NCBI RefSeq assembly: GCF_007625155.1
Contig: NZ_VMNK01000008.1
Location: 1 to 57,545 of the forward strand
DNA from: Denitromonas halophila
Lineage (GTDB): Bacteria; Pseudomonadota; Gammaproteobacteria; Burkholderiales; Rhodocyclaceae
DNA length: 57,545 nt
Reading direction: 5' to 3'
Part shown: one piece after another, positions 37,631 to 46,408 of the stretch
Position numbering within the stretch: the first letter of the stretch is position 1
Layout of the letters: every line of letters begins with the position of its first letter
Position numbers and translations under genes: made by a program
The notes under the pieces: generated by a model
The model's input: only the letters and a program-made list of their open reading frames with translations
What the model was told of the DNA's origin: nothing
Database searches by the model: none

Positions 37631-38674
37631 TCAGACCGCCAGCATCACCCGATTTCGCCCGCCCGACTTGGCCTCGTAGAGCGCCTTGTCGGCACGCTGA
37701 AACAGGGTTTCCATGTCGTCGCGCAGGCTGCGCTTGGCGATGCCGATCGAAATGGTGAACTGGGAAATTGCCATCTTGTCGTGACGACGGATCAGGCGCA
37801 ACTTTTCGACGGTGTCACGAATCGTTTCCGCAATACCCCTGGCCTCATCGGCCGAACTGCGCGGCAGCAGCACGGCAAACTCTTCGCCGCCATAGCGTAC
37901 CGGCACGGCACCGGCGGGAATCAACCGCTTGACGGTCTGAGCCACCTTGCGGATCACCACGTCGCCCACGGCATGGCCGTAGGTGTCGTTGATGCGTTTG
38001 AAGTGATCGATGTCGAGCACCATCATGGTCGCCTTGCCCTCGACGTCTTCGCCCAGCACCCGCGACATCTCCACTTCCATGCCGCGACGATTGAGCAGAC
38101 CGGTGAGCGGGTCGGTCATGGTTTCGCGGCGATGCTTTTCAAGTTCGCTGCGCAACTGCCGGGCTTCCTGGTCGGCGGTTTCGAGGCTTTTCTTTAGCAC
38201 ATCGTTGGTCTCGCTGGCCTTGATCGCCGATTCGAGCAGGCTTTGCGCCACCTGCTTGAGATGCAGCGCGTCGCTGGACTGGCCAACTTTGCCGATATTT
38301 TCCCGCAAGGACGCCTGGTATTCCGACGAGCCCTGATCTGCCGTACGCAGGCTGTCCATCAAGCCCTCAAGCAAGCGCTCGACATCGGAACCCACGCCAC
38401 GAAAACGACGGATCGCCTCAGCCGCGAGATACTCCTCATAGAGTTCCCCGACAAAGAAAGCGTCCAGTGGTTTGCCCGCAGCCAACAGCCCATCGATCGC
38501 CGCGCAGATTTCCTGATGCTTGCCATCGAAATACGCATGCACCACGGCATAGTGCACCGGCGTCGTGCTCAAGCGGTGCACAAACAGGAAGTCAATGACC
38601 CGAAAGGCGACGTCATCTTCCCGCACTGCCGCATCCATCGGGGTAGCTGAAGAATCCATGTCGGACGTCGTCAT
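37631..38674 (-). CDS. Diguanylate cyclase (GGDEF) with DUF-like N-terminal region
   Basis: A 347-residue cytoplasmic protein. Residues 1-180 are helical with a coiled-coil linker (about 150-185), followed by a GGDEF domain (about 186-347). The active-site motif is GGEEF at 262-266, and DPLTGLLNRRG and LDIDHFKRINDTYGH are intact, so it should make cyclic di-GMP. The residues before the motif show no RxxD inhibitory site, so product feedback is probably absent. The N-terminal region resembles that of other DgcQ-like soluble cyclases in Rhodocyclales but has no named sensor domain I recognise. Confidence 0.88.
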   Translation of the reverse strand: MTTSDMDSSATPMDAAVREDDVAFRVIDFLFVHRLSTTPVHYAVVHAYFDGKHQEICAAIDGLLAAGKPLDAFFVGELYEEYLAAEAIRRFRGVGSDVERLLEGLMDSLRTADQGSSEYQASLRENIGKVGQSSDALHLKQVAQSLLESAIKASETNDVLKKSLETADQEARQLRSELEKHRRETMTDPLTGLLNRRGMEVEMSRVLGEDVEGKATMMVLDIDHFKRINDTYGHAVGDVVIRKVAQTVKRLIPAGAVPVRYGGEEFAVLLPRSSADEARGIAETIRDTVEKLRLIRRHDKMAISQFTISIGIAKRSLRDDMETLFQRADKALYEAKSGGRNRVMLAV

Positions 38675-38888
38675 ACGGGCCTCGTCGAATATCGCATTTC
38701 GCTACTGCAGATGCTGGTTTGGCGTATGCGCCAATCATCCGTTGGTGATAGCGCAAAAAAATCTGACGCATTATGACAGAGATGCCTCCATCATCACCAT
38801 ACCAAGAGCGCGGTTAATGCCATTACAGTGCACCGCGCCCCACGCATAGATTATGCTATCGCTCTCATCCATTTGGCCGAGCGCCGCC

Positions 38889-39221
38889 ATGGCCCAGCAC
38901 ACGCCCTACCTCGACACGCCGCTCACCCGCCAGACGGTCGACGCGTTCGATCAACCGACCGTGCTCGACTTCGGCGCGAACTGGTGCGGCTACTGCCTTG
39001 GCGCCAGCGCCATGGTGCAAGCCGCGCTGGCGAGACACCCAAACGTGCAGCATATCCGGGTAGAAGACGGCCCGGGCCGGCGCCTCGGGCGCAGCTTCAC
39101 TGTGCGACTGTGGCCGACGCTGGTGTTTCTGAAAAACGGCCAGGAAGTTGCCCGACTGGTGCGCCCGGAAGATGCCGCCGCCCTTGAGCAGGCACTGGCG
39201 CTGCTCGACGCCAACCCGTGA
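38889..39221 (+). CDS. Thioredoxin-like protein
   Basis: A 110-residue thioredoxin-fold protein. The redox motif is WCGYC (about residues 36-40) where thioredoxin has WCGPC, and the cis-proline segment RLWPTLVFLKNG is near 76-87. The Tyr in place of Pro is unusual and should shift the redox potential. ATG 38889 begins the fold; the frame is open to 38853 but without a ribosome site. It overlaps the next gene by 4 nt (GTGA), so the two are coupled. Confidence 0.82.
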   Translation: MAQHTPYLDTPLTRQTVDAFDQPTVLDFGANWCGYCLGASAMVQAALARHPNVQHIRVEDGPGRRLGRSFTVRLWPTLVFLKNGQEVARLVRPEDAAALEQALALLDANP

Positions 39222-39937
39222 GCCCGCCCGACTTCAGCGCGCTCGACGCCGTCGGGCTCAACCTGCAGGCCGTCTTCAACCTCACCGAACTGCCAGAGCC
39301 CCTGCGCGAGCGCGTGCTGCACGCCACGTGTCCGCAAGCGGGCTTTCGACAACTCATCCTCATTGGCAACGCCGGGCCTGTGCTATGGCGAGCACTCTGT
39401 GCCGACGGCATTGACGACGACGATCCGATCGATGCGTTCAGTGTGCGCGAGGTCAACCGGTGGTTCGAACAGCAGTACCCGGGCCGCACCCAGCATCGCC
39501 TCTACCCCGGCAATACCCCGGTCAACCTGCAGCAACTCGGGCAACACGCCGGCTGGCACCATGACAGCCCATTCAAGGTCGGCATCCAGGCCGAATTGGG
39601 CACCTGGTTTGCCTATCGGGTGGCCTTGCTCGCCGACACCACACTCCACCCCACCCCGCCCGTACGCACCCGATCGCCCTGCAGCGACTGCGCCGACACG
39701 CCCTGCATCCGCAACTGCCCGGCGGACGCGATGGCCGGCGGAGGCTTTGCACTCGACGCCTGCATCGACTATCGCCAGCAGCCCGGCTCGCGCTGCGCCG
39801 ACACCTGCGTCGCGCGACTGGCCTGCCCTGTCGGCGACGCCCACCGCTACGATGCGGCGCAGATCCACCACGGCTACGCCCACTCGCTGCGCATGATCAA
39901 GTGGTTCGCCGCCCACCGCGAGACGCAGATCGACTGA
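39218..39937 (+). CDS. 4Fe-4S protein of the QueG/MMACHC-like type
   Basis: A 239-residue protein starting with GTG. The C-terminal third has a ferredoxin-like set: CSDCADTPCIRNCP near residues 149-162, then C...C...CP at about 185-208, enough for two clusters. The N-terminal part resembles the cobalamin-binding region of QueG-like iron-sulfur proteins, but the family's full motif is not visible, so the name is tentative. It is translationally coupled to a thioredoxin-like protein. The pair may form an electron-transfer or reductase unit. Confidence 0.65.
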   Translation: MSPPDFSALDAVGLNLQAVFNLTELPEPLRERVLHATCPQAGFRQLILIGNAGPVLWRALCADGIDDDDPIDAFSVREVNRWFEQQYPGRTQHRLYPGNTPVNLQQLGQHAGWHHDSPFKVGIQAELGTWFAYRVALLADTTLHPTPPVRTRSPCSDCADTPCIRNCPADAMAGGGFALDACIDYRQQPGSRCADTCVARLACPVGDAHRYDAAQIHHGYAHSLRMIKWFAAHRETQID

Positions 39938-40030
39938 GACCGGGCAATTTGCCCGCAGCATGGCCAGCGCTGCACCCCGCCCCTCGTGGCGCAGTACACT
40001 GACGTGCATCTTCCGTCACGCCCGGCGCCC

Positions 40031-41446
40031 ATGCGCCATCCTCCCATGTCCCCAGCCCCCGCCCATCCGCCGGGTTTTGATCTCAAGCGACACCTGGCGC
40101 TACGGGTCACCTTGTTCGCCTGCCTCATCGGCCTGGGCGCATCGGGCTTCGTCATTGACCACAGCACACGGCGCATCGGCGAACATGTGCGGCTCAGCGG
40201 CCCCACCGTCGAGCAGCTCATCGGCCGCGAACTGGACACGCCGCGCGATGGCTTCGACCGCAGCGCCGACAACCTGGCGCTCGCCCTGCCCGACGCCCTG
40301 GGCCGGCTGCTCAGGCTGTGCATCGAGGTGCACACCTTCTACGCCAACCAGTCGCGCCAGCGCTGCTACCCGGACGCATCCGACGCGGCACCCGCGGCGG
40401 TGCGCGCGCTCCTGGCCTGGCAACTGGGCGACGCGGCGCGCCATGCCGGGCCGATCCGCCAGTACCCCGGCATCACCGTCGGCCATGTCACCGTCACCCC
40501 CGACCTCGACAGCGAAGCGGCCGCCCTGTGGCAACAGCTGCGCCTGGTGCTGGCCATCAGCGCCGGCGTGCTGCTGCTCAACCTGCTGATCTACCTGCCA
40601 GTGCGCCGCGCGCTGCGCCCGACCGATCGGGTGCTCGACACCCTCCGCCGCCTCGAACGCGGAGACCTCACCGCCCGCATGCCGCGCCCGGCGCTGGTCG
40701 AGCTGCGCCGCATCGCCGAAGGCTTCGACCACCTCGCCGAACGCCTGCAGCGCACCGACCGCCGCCAGCGCCAGCTCGCCCAGCGCCTGCTCACCGTGCG
40801 CGAGCAGGAGCGCCGCCGGCTGGCGCGCGAGCTGCACGACGAGTTCGGCCAGTCGCTGGCCTCGATCCGCGCCGAAGCCGCCTGCGCCGCCGACGCCCCG
40901 CCAGCCGAGCGCGCCGCCGCCATTGACGCCATCGCCCGCAGCACCGCCACAATGATGGACAACCTGCAGCGCATCCTCCACCAGCTGCGGCCGGTCGGGC
41001 TGGAAGAATTCGGCCTGCGCGCCAGCCTGACCCAGCTGGCCGACACCGCCCGACGCCACCACCCGGCCTGCCGCATCGACCTGCGCCTGGCCGACGACAT
41101 CGACCGCCTCCCCGACGCGCTCACCGTCAGCCTCTACCGCATTTCCCAGGAAGGGCTGAGCAACGCCTTGCGCCACGGTGCGCCGCGCCAGATCCGCCTC
41201 GCGCTCGAACGCGACGCCCACGGCATGGCGCTCACCGTTGAAGACGACGGCACCAGCGGCGCGCAGGACACCCGCGGCAGCGGCCTCGGCGTGCTTGGCA
41301 TGACCGAACGCGTCGAGGCCCTCGGCGGCCACTTTTCGCTCACCCCGCGCCAGCCCTGTGGCATGACGCTGCACGCCGGGTTCCCGCCCTCGGCACTGAC
41401 CCATGGAGACCTCGCCGATGAGCATCCGCCTGCTGCTGGTCGATGA
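40031..41446 (+). CDS. Membrane sensor histidine kinase (NarX/UhpB, HisKA_3 type)
   Basis: A 471-residue kinase. Helix 1 is at about residues 20-42, with a periplasmic domain (45-170). Helix 2 is at about 172-192, followed by HAMP (193-245) and the HisKA_3 dimerisation helix with the phospho-accepting His in RRRLARELHDEFGQS near 269. The HATPase domain has N-box EGLSNALRHG near 374 and G-rich GSGLGVLGMTERV near 416. ATG 40031 is a choice among in-frame starts at 39986 (GTG), 40031 and 40046. It overlaps the response regulator by 29 nt. The periplasmic part has paired Cys (LCIEVHTFY and QRCYPD) that might be sensory. Confidence 0.88.
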   Translation: MRHPPMSPAPAHPPGFDLKRHLALRVTLFACLIGLGASGFVIDHSTRRIGEHVRLSGPTVEQLIGRELDTPRDGFDRSADNLALALPDALGRLLRLCIEVHTFYANQSRQRCYPDASDAAPAAVRALLAWQLGDAARHAGPIRQYPGITVGHVTVTPDLDSEAAALWQQLRLVLAISAGVLLLNLLIYLPVRRALRPTDRVLDTLRRLERGDLTARMPRPALVELRRIAEGFDHLAERLQRTDRRQRQLAQRLLTVREQERRRLARELHDEFGQSLASIRAEAACAADAPPAERAAAIDAIARSTATMMDNLQRILHQLRPVGLEEFGLRASLTQLADTARRHHPACRIDLRLADDIDRLPDALTVSLYRISQEGLSNALRHGAPRQIRLALERDAHGMALTVEDDGTSGAQDTRGSGLGVLGMTERVEALGGHFSLTPRQPCGMTLHAGFPPSALTHGDLADEHPPAAGR

Positions 41447-42053
41447 CCACGCCGTGGTCCGCGAGGGCTACCGCCGCCTGCTCGAACGGCGCGGCGACCT
41501 GCGCATCGTGGCCGAAGCCGGCACCGCCGCCGTCGCGCTGAGCGCTGTGCGCGAACACGCCCCCGACCTCGTCGTGCTCGACCTCGCCCTGCCCGACATG
41601 GGTGGCATCGAGCTGATCGGGCGACTGCGCCAGCGCGCCCCGGCGCTGCGCATTCTCGCCTTCAGCATGCACCGCGACCCCTTGTTTGCCGCCCAGGCGC
41701 TCAAGGCCGGCGCGCTCGGCTATGTCACCAAGAGCAGTGAGCCGTCGGTGCTGGTGCAGGCGGTGTATCGCGTCGCCGGCGGCGTGCGGACGCTGAGCCC
41801 CGACATCGCCCCGGAGCTGGCAATGAGCCTGCTCGACGACGCGCCCGGCCCGCTGCACGCCCTGTCGCCGCGCGAGTTCGAGGTCCTGCGCCTGCTGCTC
41901 GACGGTGACGATCACGCGCGCATCGGTGAGCGCCTGCACATCAGCCCCAAGACCGTGCAGAACACGCATTACCAGATCAAGCGCAAGCTCGGCGCCCGAA
42001 GCGACATCGAGCTCGCCCGCCTGGCCACCGAACACGGCCTCGGACGCGGCTGA
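41418..42053 (+). CDS. NarL/FixJ-family response regulator
   Basis: A 211-residue regulator. The receiver domain (residues 1-120) has the acidic pair LVDDHAVV near 8 and the phospho-accepting Asp near 55 in VVLDLALPD. A LuxR-type helix-turn-helix follows (about 145-208, LSPREFEVLRLLLDGDDHARI). ATG 41418 has GGAGAC 7 nt upstream, inside the kinase gene. It is the partner of the overlapping kinase. The Sel1/ExbB-like genes that follow in the same direction are possible targets. Confidence 0.92.
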   Translation: MSIRLLLVDDHAVVREGYRRLLERRGDLRIVAEAGTAAVALSAVREHAPDLVVLDLALPDMGGIELIGRLRQRAPALRILAFSMHRDPLFAAQALKAGALGYVTKSSEPSVLVQAVYRVAGGVRTLSPDIAPELAMSLLDDAPGPLHALSPREFEVLRLLLDGDDHARIGERLHISPKTVQNTHYQIKRKLGARSDIELARLATEHGLGRG

Positions 42054-42186
42054 ACCCCGCGCCCGCGTCGCCGGGCGGGCGAAGCACCCGACGCCCCCCG
42101 GGCAATCTGCCCGCCCCCCGGTTTGCCCCTTTTTCTCGCCGGCCGCGACGCTCACGATGGCCACACTGCCATCCCCGGAGCGCCCC

Positions 42187-42903
42187 ATGCCGCCCCGCAA
42201 CGCCGTCCTCCTCGTCATCGCACTCGTCCTCGCCACACCTGCTGTGGCGGTCGTCCCGCCCACCAGCTGCGGCGGCCCGCCCGACGCGCCCGACGCCGCA
42301 CAAAGTGACCTGTCGATCGCCTACTGGTCGCAGCAAGAAGCCAGCTCGACCATGTGCGCCTACGGCTACTGGGCAGAGAAATGCGGCAACCACGCCATCG
42401 CCCACACCATCTTCGACCGCTGCATCGCCGCCGGCTACGTCGGCGCCATGATCTGGAAAGCCCTGCTGCTCGAAGACGGCACCGGCATCGCGCAGGACAG
42501 TGCCGCCGCCACCGAGCTGATGCGCCGCGCCGCCCACAGCGACGACCGCGAATACGCCACGCTCGGCAAACTGCACTACGCCACCGCGCTCTACCTCGGG
42601 CGCGGCGTCGAACGCGACGAGGCCGCGGCCGAGCGCTGGTTTCGCGAGGCGGCCGCCGAAGGCGACGCCGACGCCCAGGCCTTTCTCGACAGCGGCACCC
42701 ACACTGCTGACCGCGACCAGCGCGGCCGCTCCGTCGCCGCCCAACGCGCCGCCCGCGACAGCACCGGGCCGCGGCTGGCCCCCGTCGCCCCGGCCTCCGC
42801 GCCCGCCCCCACGCCGGCCCTCGGCCTGATCGCCGCACTGGCGACGCTGCTCGCCGCGGGTGCCGCGGCCCGCGCCCGCGACGGGCAACAGGGCGCCCAC
42901 TGA
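42187..42903 (+). CDS. Exported Sel1-repeat protein with C-terminal anchor
   Basis: A 238-residue protein with a signal peptide (residues 1-21) and Sel1-like/TPR repeats. Two clear repeats occur in GYVGAMIWKALLLEDGTG-type and GKLHYATALYLGRGVERDE-type segments near 83-155. A Pro/Ala-rich linker and a hydrophobic segment (about 207-228, ALGLIAALATLLAAG) follow, suggesting a membrane anchor. Several Cys near the N-terminus could pair. It ends 1 bp before an ExbB-like gene, and a related protein follows the pair, so it probably works with that membrane complex. Confidence 0.78.
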   Translation: MPPRNAVLLVIALVLATPAVAVVPPTSCGGPPDAPDAAQSDLSIAYWSQQEASSTMCAYGYWAEKCGNHAIAHTIFDRCIAAGYVGAMIWKALLLEDGTGIAQDSAAATELMRRAAHSDDREYATLGKLHYATALYLGRGVERDEAAAERWFREAAAEGDADAQAFLDSGTHTADRDQRGRSVAAQRAARDSTGPRLAPVAPASAPAPTPALGLIAALATLLAAGAAARARDGQQGAH

Positions 42904-42904
42904 C

Positions 42905-43393
42905 ATGATCGCCACCCTCGACACCGCCATGTACAGCCTCGGCCAGTTGTTCCTGGCGCCGGTGCTGATCGCAATCGCCGCGCTGTTCGCCTACGCCTTT
43001 GTCGCCCTCGGCGCCCTCGCCTGGCAAGCCCGTCAGCGCCGCGGCGGGCATCCAGCAGGCTTCGAGTTGCTGGCGCTGGCCCGGGCCCGCCCCGAGCTGG
43101 ACGCCACCGCGCTCGAACGCATCGCCCACGAGCGCCTGGAGCTGGCCCGCCTCGCCACCCGCGTTGCCCCCATGCTCGGCCTGGTCGCCACCATGATTCC
43201 GATGGGGCCGGCGCTGCGCGCGCTCGGCGACGGGCAGCTGGCCGACGTCTCTCAGGCGCTGGCGGTGGCCTTCTCGGCCGTCATCCTGGCGCTGATCGCC
43301 GCCGCGATCACCTACACCGTGCTCACCTGGCGGCGGCGCTGGTATGTGCGCGATCTCGACGCCATTGCCGCGCAGCGCGCGGAGGCGGCCTGA
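42905..43393 (+). CDS. MotA/TolQ/ExbB-family proton channel protein
   Basis: A 162-residue membrane protein with a first helix at about residues 18-42 and a second and third at about 92-112 and 122-146. The segment APMLGLVATMIPMGPALRALGDG near 94 is the MotA/TolQ/ExbB core, where the family has TxxGLxGTvxGm. It starts 1 bp after the Sel1 gene and shares the base overlap TGATG with the DUF2149 gene. In this family such proteins use the proton gradient to drive a partner; here the partner is probably the next gene. Confidence 0.85.
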   Translation: MIATLDTAMYSLGQLFLAPVLIAIAALFAYAFVALGALAWQARQRRGGHPAGFELLALARARPELDATALERIAHERLELARLATRVAPMLGLVATMIPMGPALRALGDGQLADVSQALAVAFSAVILALIAAAITYTVLTWRRRWYVRDLDAIAAQRAEAA

Positions 43394-43734
43394 TGCGCCC
43401 CCCGCTGCGCGACGAGGCGCATGACGAAGACCCGATCCTGTCGGTGGTCAATCTGATCGACGTATTCCTGGTCCTCATCGCTGCGCTGCTGCTGTCGATC
43501 GCCAACAGCCCGCTGTCGCCCTACGGCGCCGAGGCGCTGACGCTGATCCGCAATCCCGGCAGCGCCGACATGGAACTGGTGGTCAAGGACGGCGAGCGCA
43601 TCGAACGCTACCGCGCCGACGGCACCGCCGGCATCGGCCAGGGCGTGCGCGCCGGCATCGCCTACCGCCTGCCCGACGGCGCGATGGTGTACGTCCCCGA
43701 AACCACTTCCCCCCCAAACGAGGCTCCCCGATGA
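43393..43734 (+). CDS. DUF2149 family protein (ExbD-like partner)
   Basis: A 113-residue protein with a short N-terminal tail (about 16 residues), one membrane helix (NLIDVFLVLIAALLLSIA, about 19-36) and a periplasmic domain. This is the topology of ExbD/TolR, including an acidic residue (the Asp of LIDVF) at the start of the helix. DUF2149 proteins occur beside MotA/TolQ/ExbB-type proteins, so the two form a proton-driven module. Coupled by overlap to the ExbB-like gene (1 nt) and to the next gene (4 nt). The energised partner is unknown. Confidence 0.8.
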   Translation: MRPPLRDEAHDEDPILSVVNLIDVFLVLIAALLLSIANSPLSPYGAEALTLIRNPGSADMELVVKDGERIERYRADGTAGIGQGVRAGIAYRLPDGAMVYVPETTSPPNEAPR

Positions 43735-44591
43735 CACATCTCCCTGCCCTGCTGCTGGCGGCCCTGCTGGCCGCCCCTGCCGCCGCTGACACTTTGCCGA
43801 TCGCCGTCGCCCCCGAACGTGCCTGGCGCGCCCTGCTCGGCCAGCTCGACAACGACCAGCTGCGCGAGCGCGCGCAGCTCGACCTCAACCGCTTCGAAGG
43901 CCAGCTCCACCTGCCCGAGGCGGGCGTAGTCGACGTCAGCGTGGATTGGGACGCAGCCACCGGCGGTACCCACCTGCGCTGGCACGCGTCCGATTCGCAG
44001 CCCGCGCACCACGCCGCGGCCCGACGCTGGATGCAGCGCGTCGCCGACGCCGCCCCGCGCCTGCCGCGGCCCAACCACCTGTGCCAGGGGCCGGAGCCTG
44101 CCGCCAACGGCCCGGACGCCGACACCTACACCGGCAAGGCCAGTTGCAGCTTCGGCACCGGCCACTTCTCGTCGGCGCTGTTCGAACTGGAAAAATGCGG
44201 CGACTACGAGTCGGCGCTGGTGATCCTCGCCGCCTGCGTGCGCGAAGGGCATGCCGGCGGCCTGGTGCGGCTGGCGCAGTTCTTCGAAAGCGGCCTCGGC
44301 GTGCCGCGCCGCCCCGAACGCATGACCGACTACCTGCGCCAGGCCGTCGCCAGTCACACCCCCGGCTACAGCGACGGCGCCCGCGTCCAGTACGCCACCG
44401 CGCTGTATTTCGGCGTGGGCACCGCGCCCGATCGCGACGCCGCCCTGCGCCTGTTCAACACCGCCGCCGCAGCCGGCGACCGCGACGCGCGCAACTTCCT
44501 CGCCCATGGCGTGCACTACGCCTGGCGCCGCGAAGACGGCAGTGTTTATGCCGACCCCGCGTGGATTCCCACCCCGTCCAACCACCCCTGA
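43731..44591 (+). CDS. Exported Sel1-repeat protein
   Basis: A 286-residue secreted protein with signal peptide MTHLPALLLAALLAAPAAA. The N-terminal domain (about 20-115) is of unknown type. The C-terminal half contains Sel1-like repeats (GGLVRLAQFFESGLGVPRR near 176, and YATALYFGVGTAPDRDAALRLF near 220). Cys in SCSFGTGHF and ELEKCGDYESALVIL suggest disulfides. It overlaps DUF2149 by 4 nt (ATGA) and is similar in layout to the Sel1 protein upstream of the pair, giving a Sel1-ExbB-ExbD-Sel1 unit. Confidence 0.8.
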   Translation: MTHLPALLLAALLAAPAAADTLPIAVAPERAWRALLGQLDNDQLRERAQLDLNRFEGQLHLPEAGVVDVSVDWDAATGGTHLRWHASDSQPAHHAAARRWMQRVADAAPRLPRPNHLCQGPEPAANGPDADTYTGKASCSFGTGHFSSALFELEKCGDYESALVILAACVREGHAGGLVRLAQFFESGLGVPRRPERMTDYLRQAVASHTPGYSDGARVQYATALYFGVGTAPDRDAALRLFNTAAAAGDRDARNFLAHGVHYAWRREDGSVYADPAWIPTPSNHP

Positions 44592-44603
44592 CCGGAGACC
44601 GTC

Positions 44604-45053
44604 ATGACCACCCCCAGCCCCCTCGACGCCGCCTTCGCCTGGCACCGCCTCGGCGATTTTCCGCACTTCCACTACACCATCCTGGCCGTCGATGAAGCGC
44701 GCCAGATCACCGACTTCATCATCCGCTACGACTCGGACGCGCCCATTTTCCTGCACCGCCACCGTTCCGAAACCCATACCCTGGTGCTGCAGGGCGAGCA
44801 CCGCCTCTACGCCCCCGACGGCGCCCTGATCGACACCCGCCCGACCGGCCGGCACAGCATCACCGCCGCCGATGCCGACCCGCACAGCGAAGGCGGCGGC
44901 CCCGGCGGCGCACTGGTGCTCTACAGCACCCGCGGCAGTACCGACGGCGTGCTCTTCGATGTGCTCGATGCGGATGGCCACACCGTCGCCACGCTCAGCG
45001 TGGCCGATGTCGCCGGACTGCTCGCCCAGCAAGGCCACCCGGCCGGCCAGTAA
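44604..45053 (+). CDS. Cupin-like protein
   Basis: A 149-residue protein with an ARD-like cupin core. FLHRHRSETHTLVLQGEHRL at about residues 47-66 contains the motif-1 histidines and glutamate, but the second motif is poor. It follows the Sel1 gene by 12 bp in the same direction and is probably in the same operon. Sequence similar to 'regulator' cupins; the function is unknown. Confidence 0.72.
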   Translation: MTTPSPLDAAFAWHRLGDFPHFHYTILAVDEARQITDFIIRYDSDAPIFLHRHRSETHTLVLQGEHRLYAPDGALIDTRPTGRHSITAADADPHSEGGGPGGALVLYSTRGSTDGVLFDVLDADGHTVATLSVADVAGLLAQQGHPAGQ

Positions 45054-45095
45054 GCCCTGGCGCCGGGGGCTGCACATCGCGCACCCGGCGTCACC

Positions 45096-45491
45096 TCACT
45101 GGCACTTTCCCGGCGCCGGCGCGGTGATGCGCTGATAGCCCGAGCCGTCCATCCCGTAGGCCTGGATCCACGGCGAACCGCGGCCGATCAGGCAGCCCGC
45201 CACCTCGGCGCGACAATCGCCGCCGGCGCCGCACTGGGCGTAGCAGGTCTTGCTGCTGATGCCGCACACCTGGCCCGCCAGCCGGCACTGGTTGCCGGAA
45301 TTGATCTGGTACTGGCGTCCCGTGCCACGCGCCTTCCAGGTAATCACGTACTTATAGGTCGCCTTTCCGTCACACATCGACTGGCTCTGCGCCATGCCCA
45401 GATCCACCCGCGGCACGGCCGCCACTGCCACCTCGCCCCCGAACACCAGGCCCAGGCACAGCGCACCGAGGCCCCATCGCCAACGCTTCAT
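45096..45491 (-). CDS. Small secreted Cys-rich protein, unknown
   Basis: A 131-residue protein with a signal peptide (about 1-24) and a compact mature part with eight cysteines (MCDGKATYKYV, QCRLAGQVC, TCYAQCGAGGDC, GCLIG, KCQ). This suggests a disulfide-stabilised periplasmic or extracellular domain. I recognise no family. It is convergent with the Sel1/ExbB-like operon. About 200 bp without a gene separate it from the flavin reductase. Confidence 0.68.
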   Translation of the reverse strand: MKRWRWGLGALCLGLVFGGEVAVAAVPRVDLGMAQSQSMCDGKATYKYVITWKARGTGRQYQINSGNQCRLAGQVCGISSKTCYAQCGAGGDCRAEVAGCLIGRGSPWIQAYGMDGSGYQRITAPAPGKCQ

Positions 45492-45689
45492 GTCACTCTC
45501 CTCATGTCATCCGGCCACGGACAGGGCGTCCGCCACCGCTGTCGAGGGCACGGCCAGGGGCCGCAGAGGTCGATGGTCATGGGCTCGATCAGGCCGGCGC
45601 CCGCGCGCGCCGGGCACCTGCTTCTACTACTAGATCACCGGTGTGGGAGATGCCAGTACGACATGCGCCGCCAGGGCGGATTGCAGGTC

Positions 45690-46310
45690 TCAGCCCGGCC
45701 GCTTCATGCGGAACAGCTGCGCCGGCCCCACCGTGAAGTAATCCGCCGGGCCGCCGCCGCGCAGGATGTGGCCGGCGTTGGCGGTATCGTAGATGCCGTC
45801 CTTGAGCAGCGCGCGGTCGATGTGCACCGCCACCACCTCGCCCAGCACCAGCCAGGTCGGCACCGTCTCGCCGGCGGCGCTCTGCAACTGGAGGATCTGC
45901 GTGCGGCGACACTCGAAGCTCACCGGGCTCTGCGCCACACGCGGCACGCCGATCAGGCGCGAGGCCACCGGCGTGAGCCCGGCCAGCGCAAACTCGTCCA
46001 CCTCGGGCGGCACCGCGGCACAGCTACGGTTCATCGCCTCGGCCAGCTCGCGCGTGGCCAGGTTCCAGGCGAACTCGCCGGTCTGCTCGATGTTGCGCAC
46101 CGTGTCTTTGTAGCCGGTGGAGGCAAATCCAATGATCGGCGGCGTGTAGTTGAAGGCGTTGAAGAAGCTGTAGGGCGCCAGGTTGAGCACGCCGTCGGCG
46201 CTGCGCGACGAGATCCAGCCAATAGGACGCGGGCCGACGATGGCGTTGAACGGGTCATGCGGCAGGCCGTGGCCCAGGCGCGGTTCGTAGAAGTGTTCGG
46301 TATCGGACAT
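45690..46310 (-). CDS. Flavin reductase-like protein (FMN-binding split barrel)
   Basis: A 206-residue flavin reductase-like protein. PFNAIVGPRPIGWISSRS near residue 19, NLAPYSFFNAFNYTPPIIGFA near 43 and the closing EVVAVHIDRALL near 157 match the HpaC-neighbour DIM6/NTAB type, which binds FMN and reduces flavin or acts on small oxygenase substrates. It is monocistronic as far as seen, and convergent with nothing nearby. Confidence 0.85.
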   Translation of the reverse strand: MSDTEHFYEPRLGHGLPHDPFNAIVGPRPIGWISSRSADGVLNLAPYSFFNAFNYTPPIIGFASTGYKDTVRNIEQTGEFAWNLATRELAEAMNRSCAAVPPEVDEFALAGLTPVASRLIGVPRVAQSPVSFECRRTQILQLQSAAGETVPTWLVLGEVVAVHIDRALLKDGIYDTANAGHILRGGGPADYFTVGPAQLFRMKRPG

Positions 46311-46408
46311 GGGGGGCTCGCTACGGGATCAGCACGGCACGTTAGCAGTTCGGTGGGCGGCAGGCCATGCGGCGGCAGCGGCGAAGACCGCGCGGGGACC
46401 CACACACC

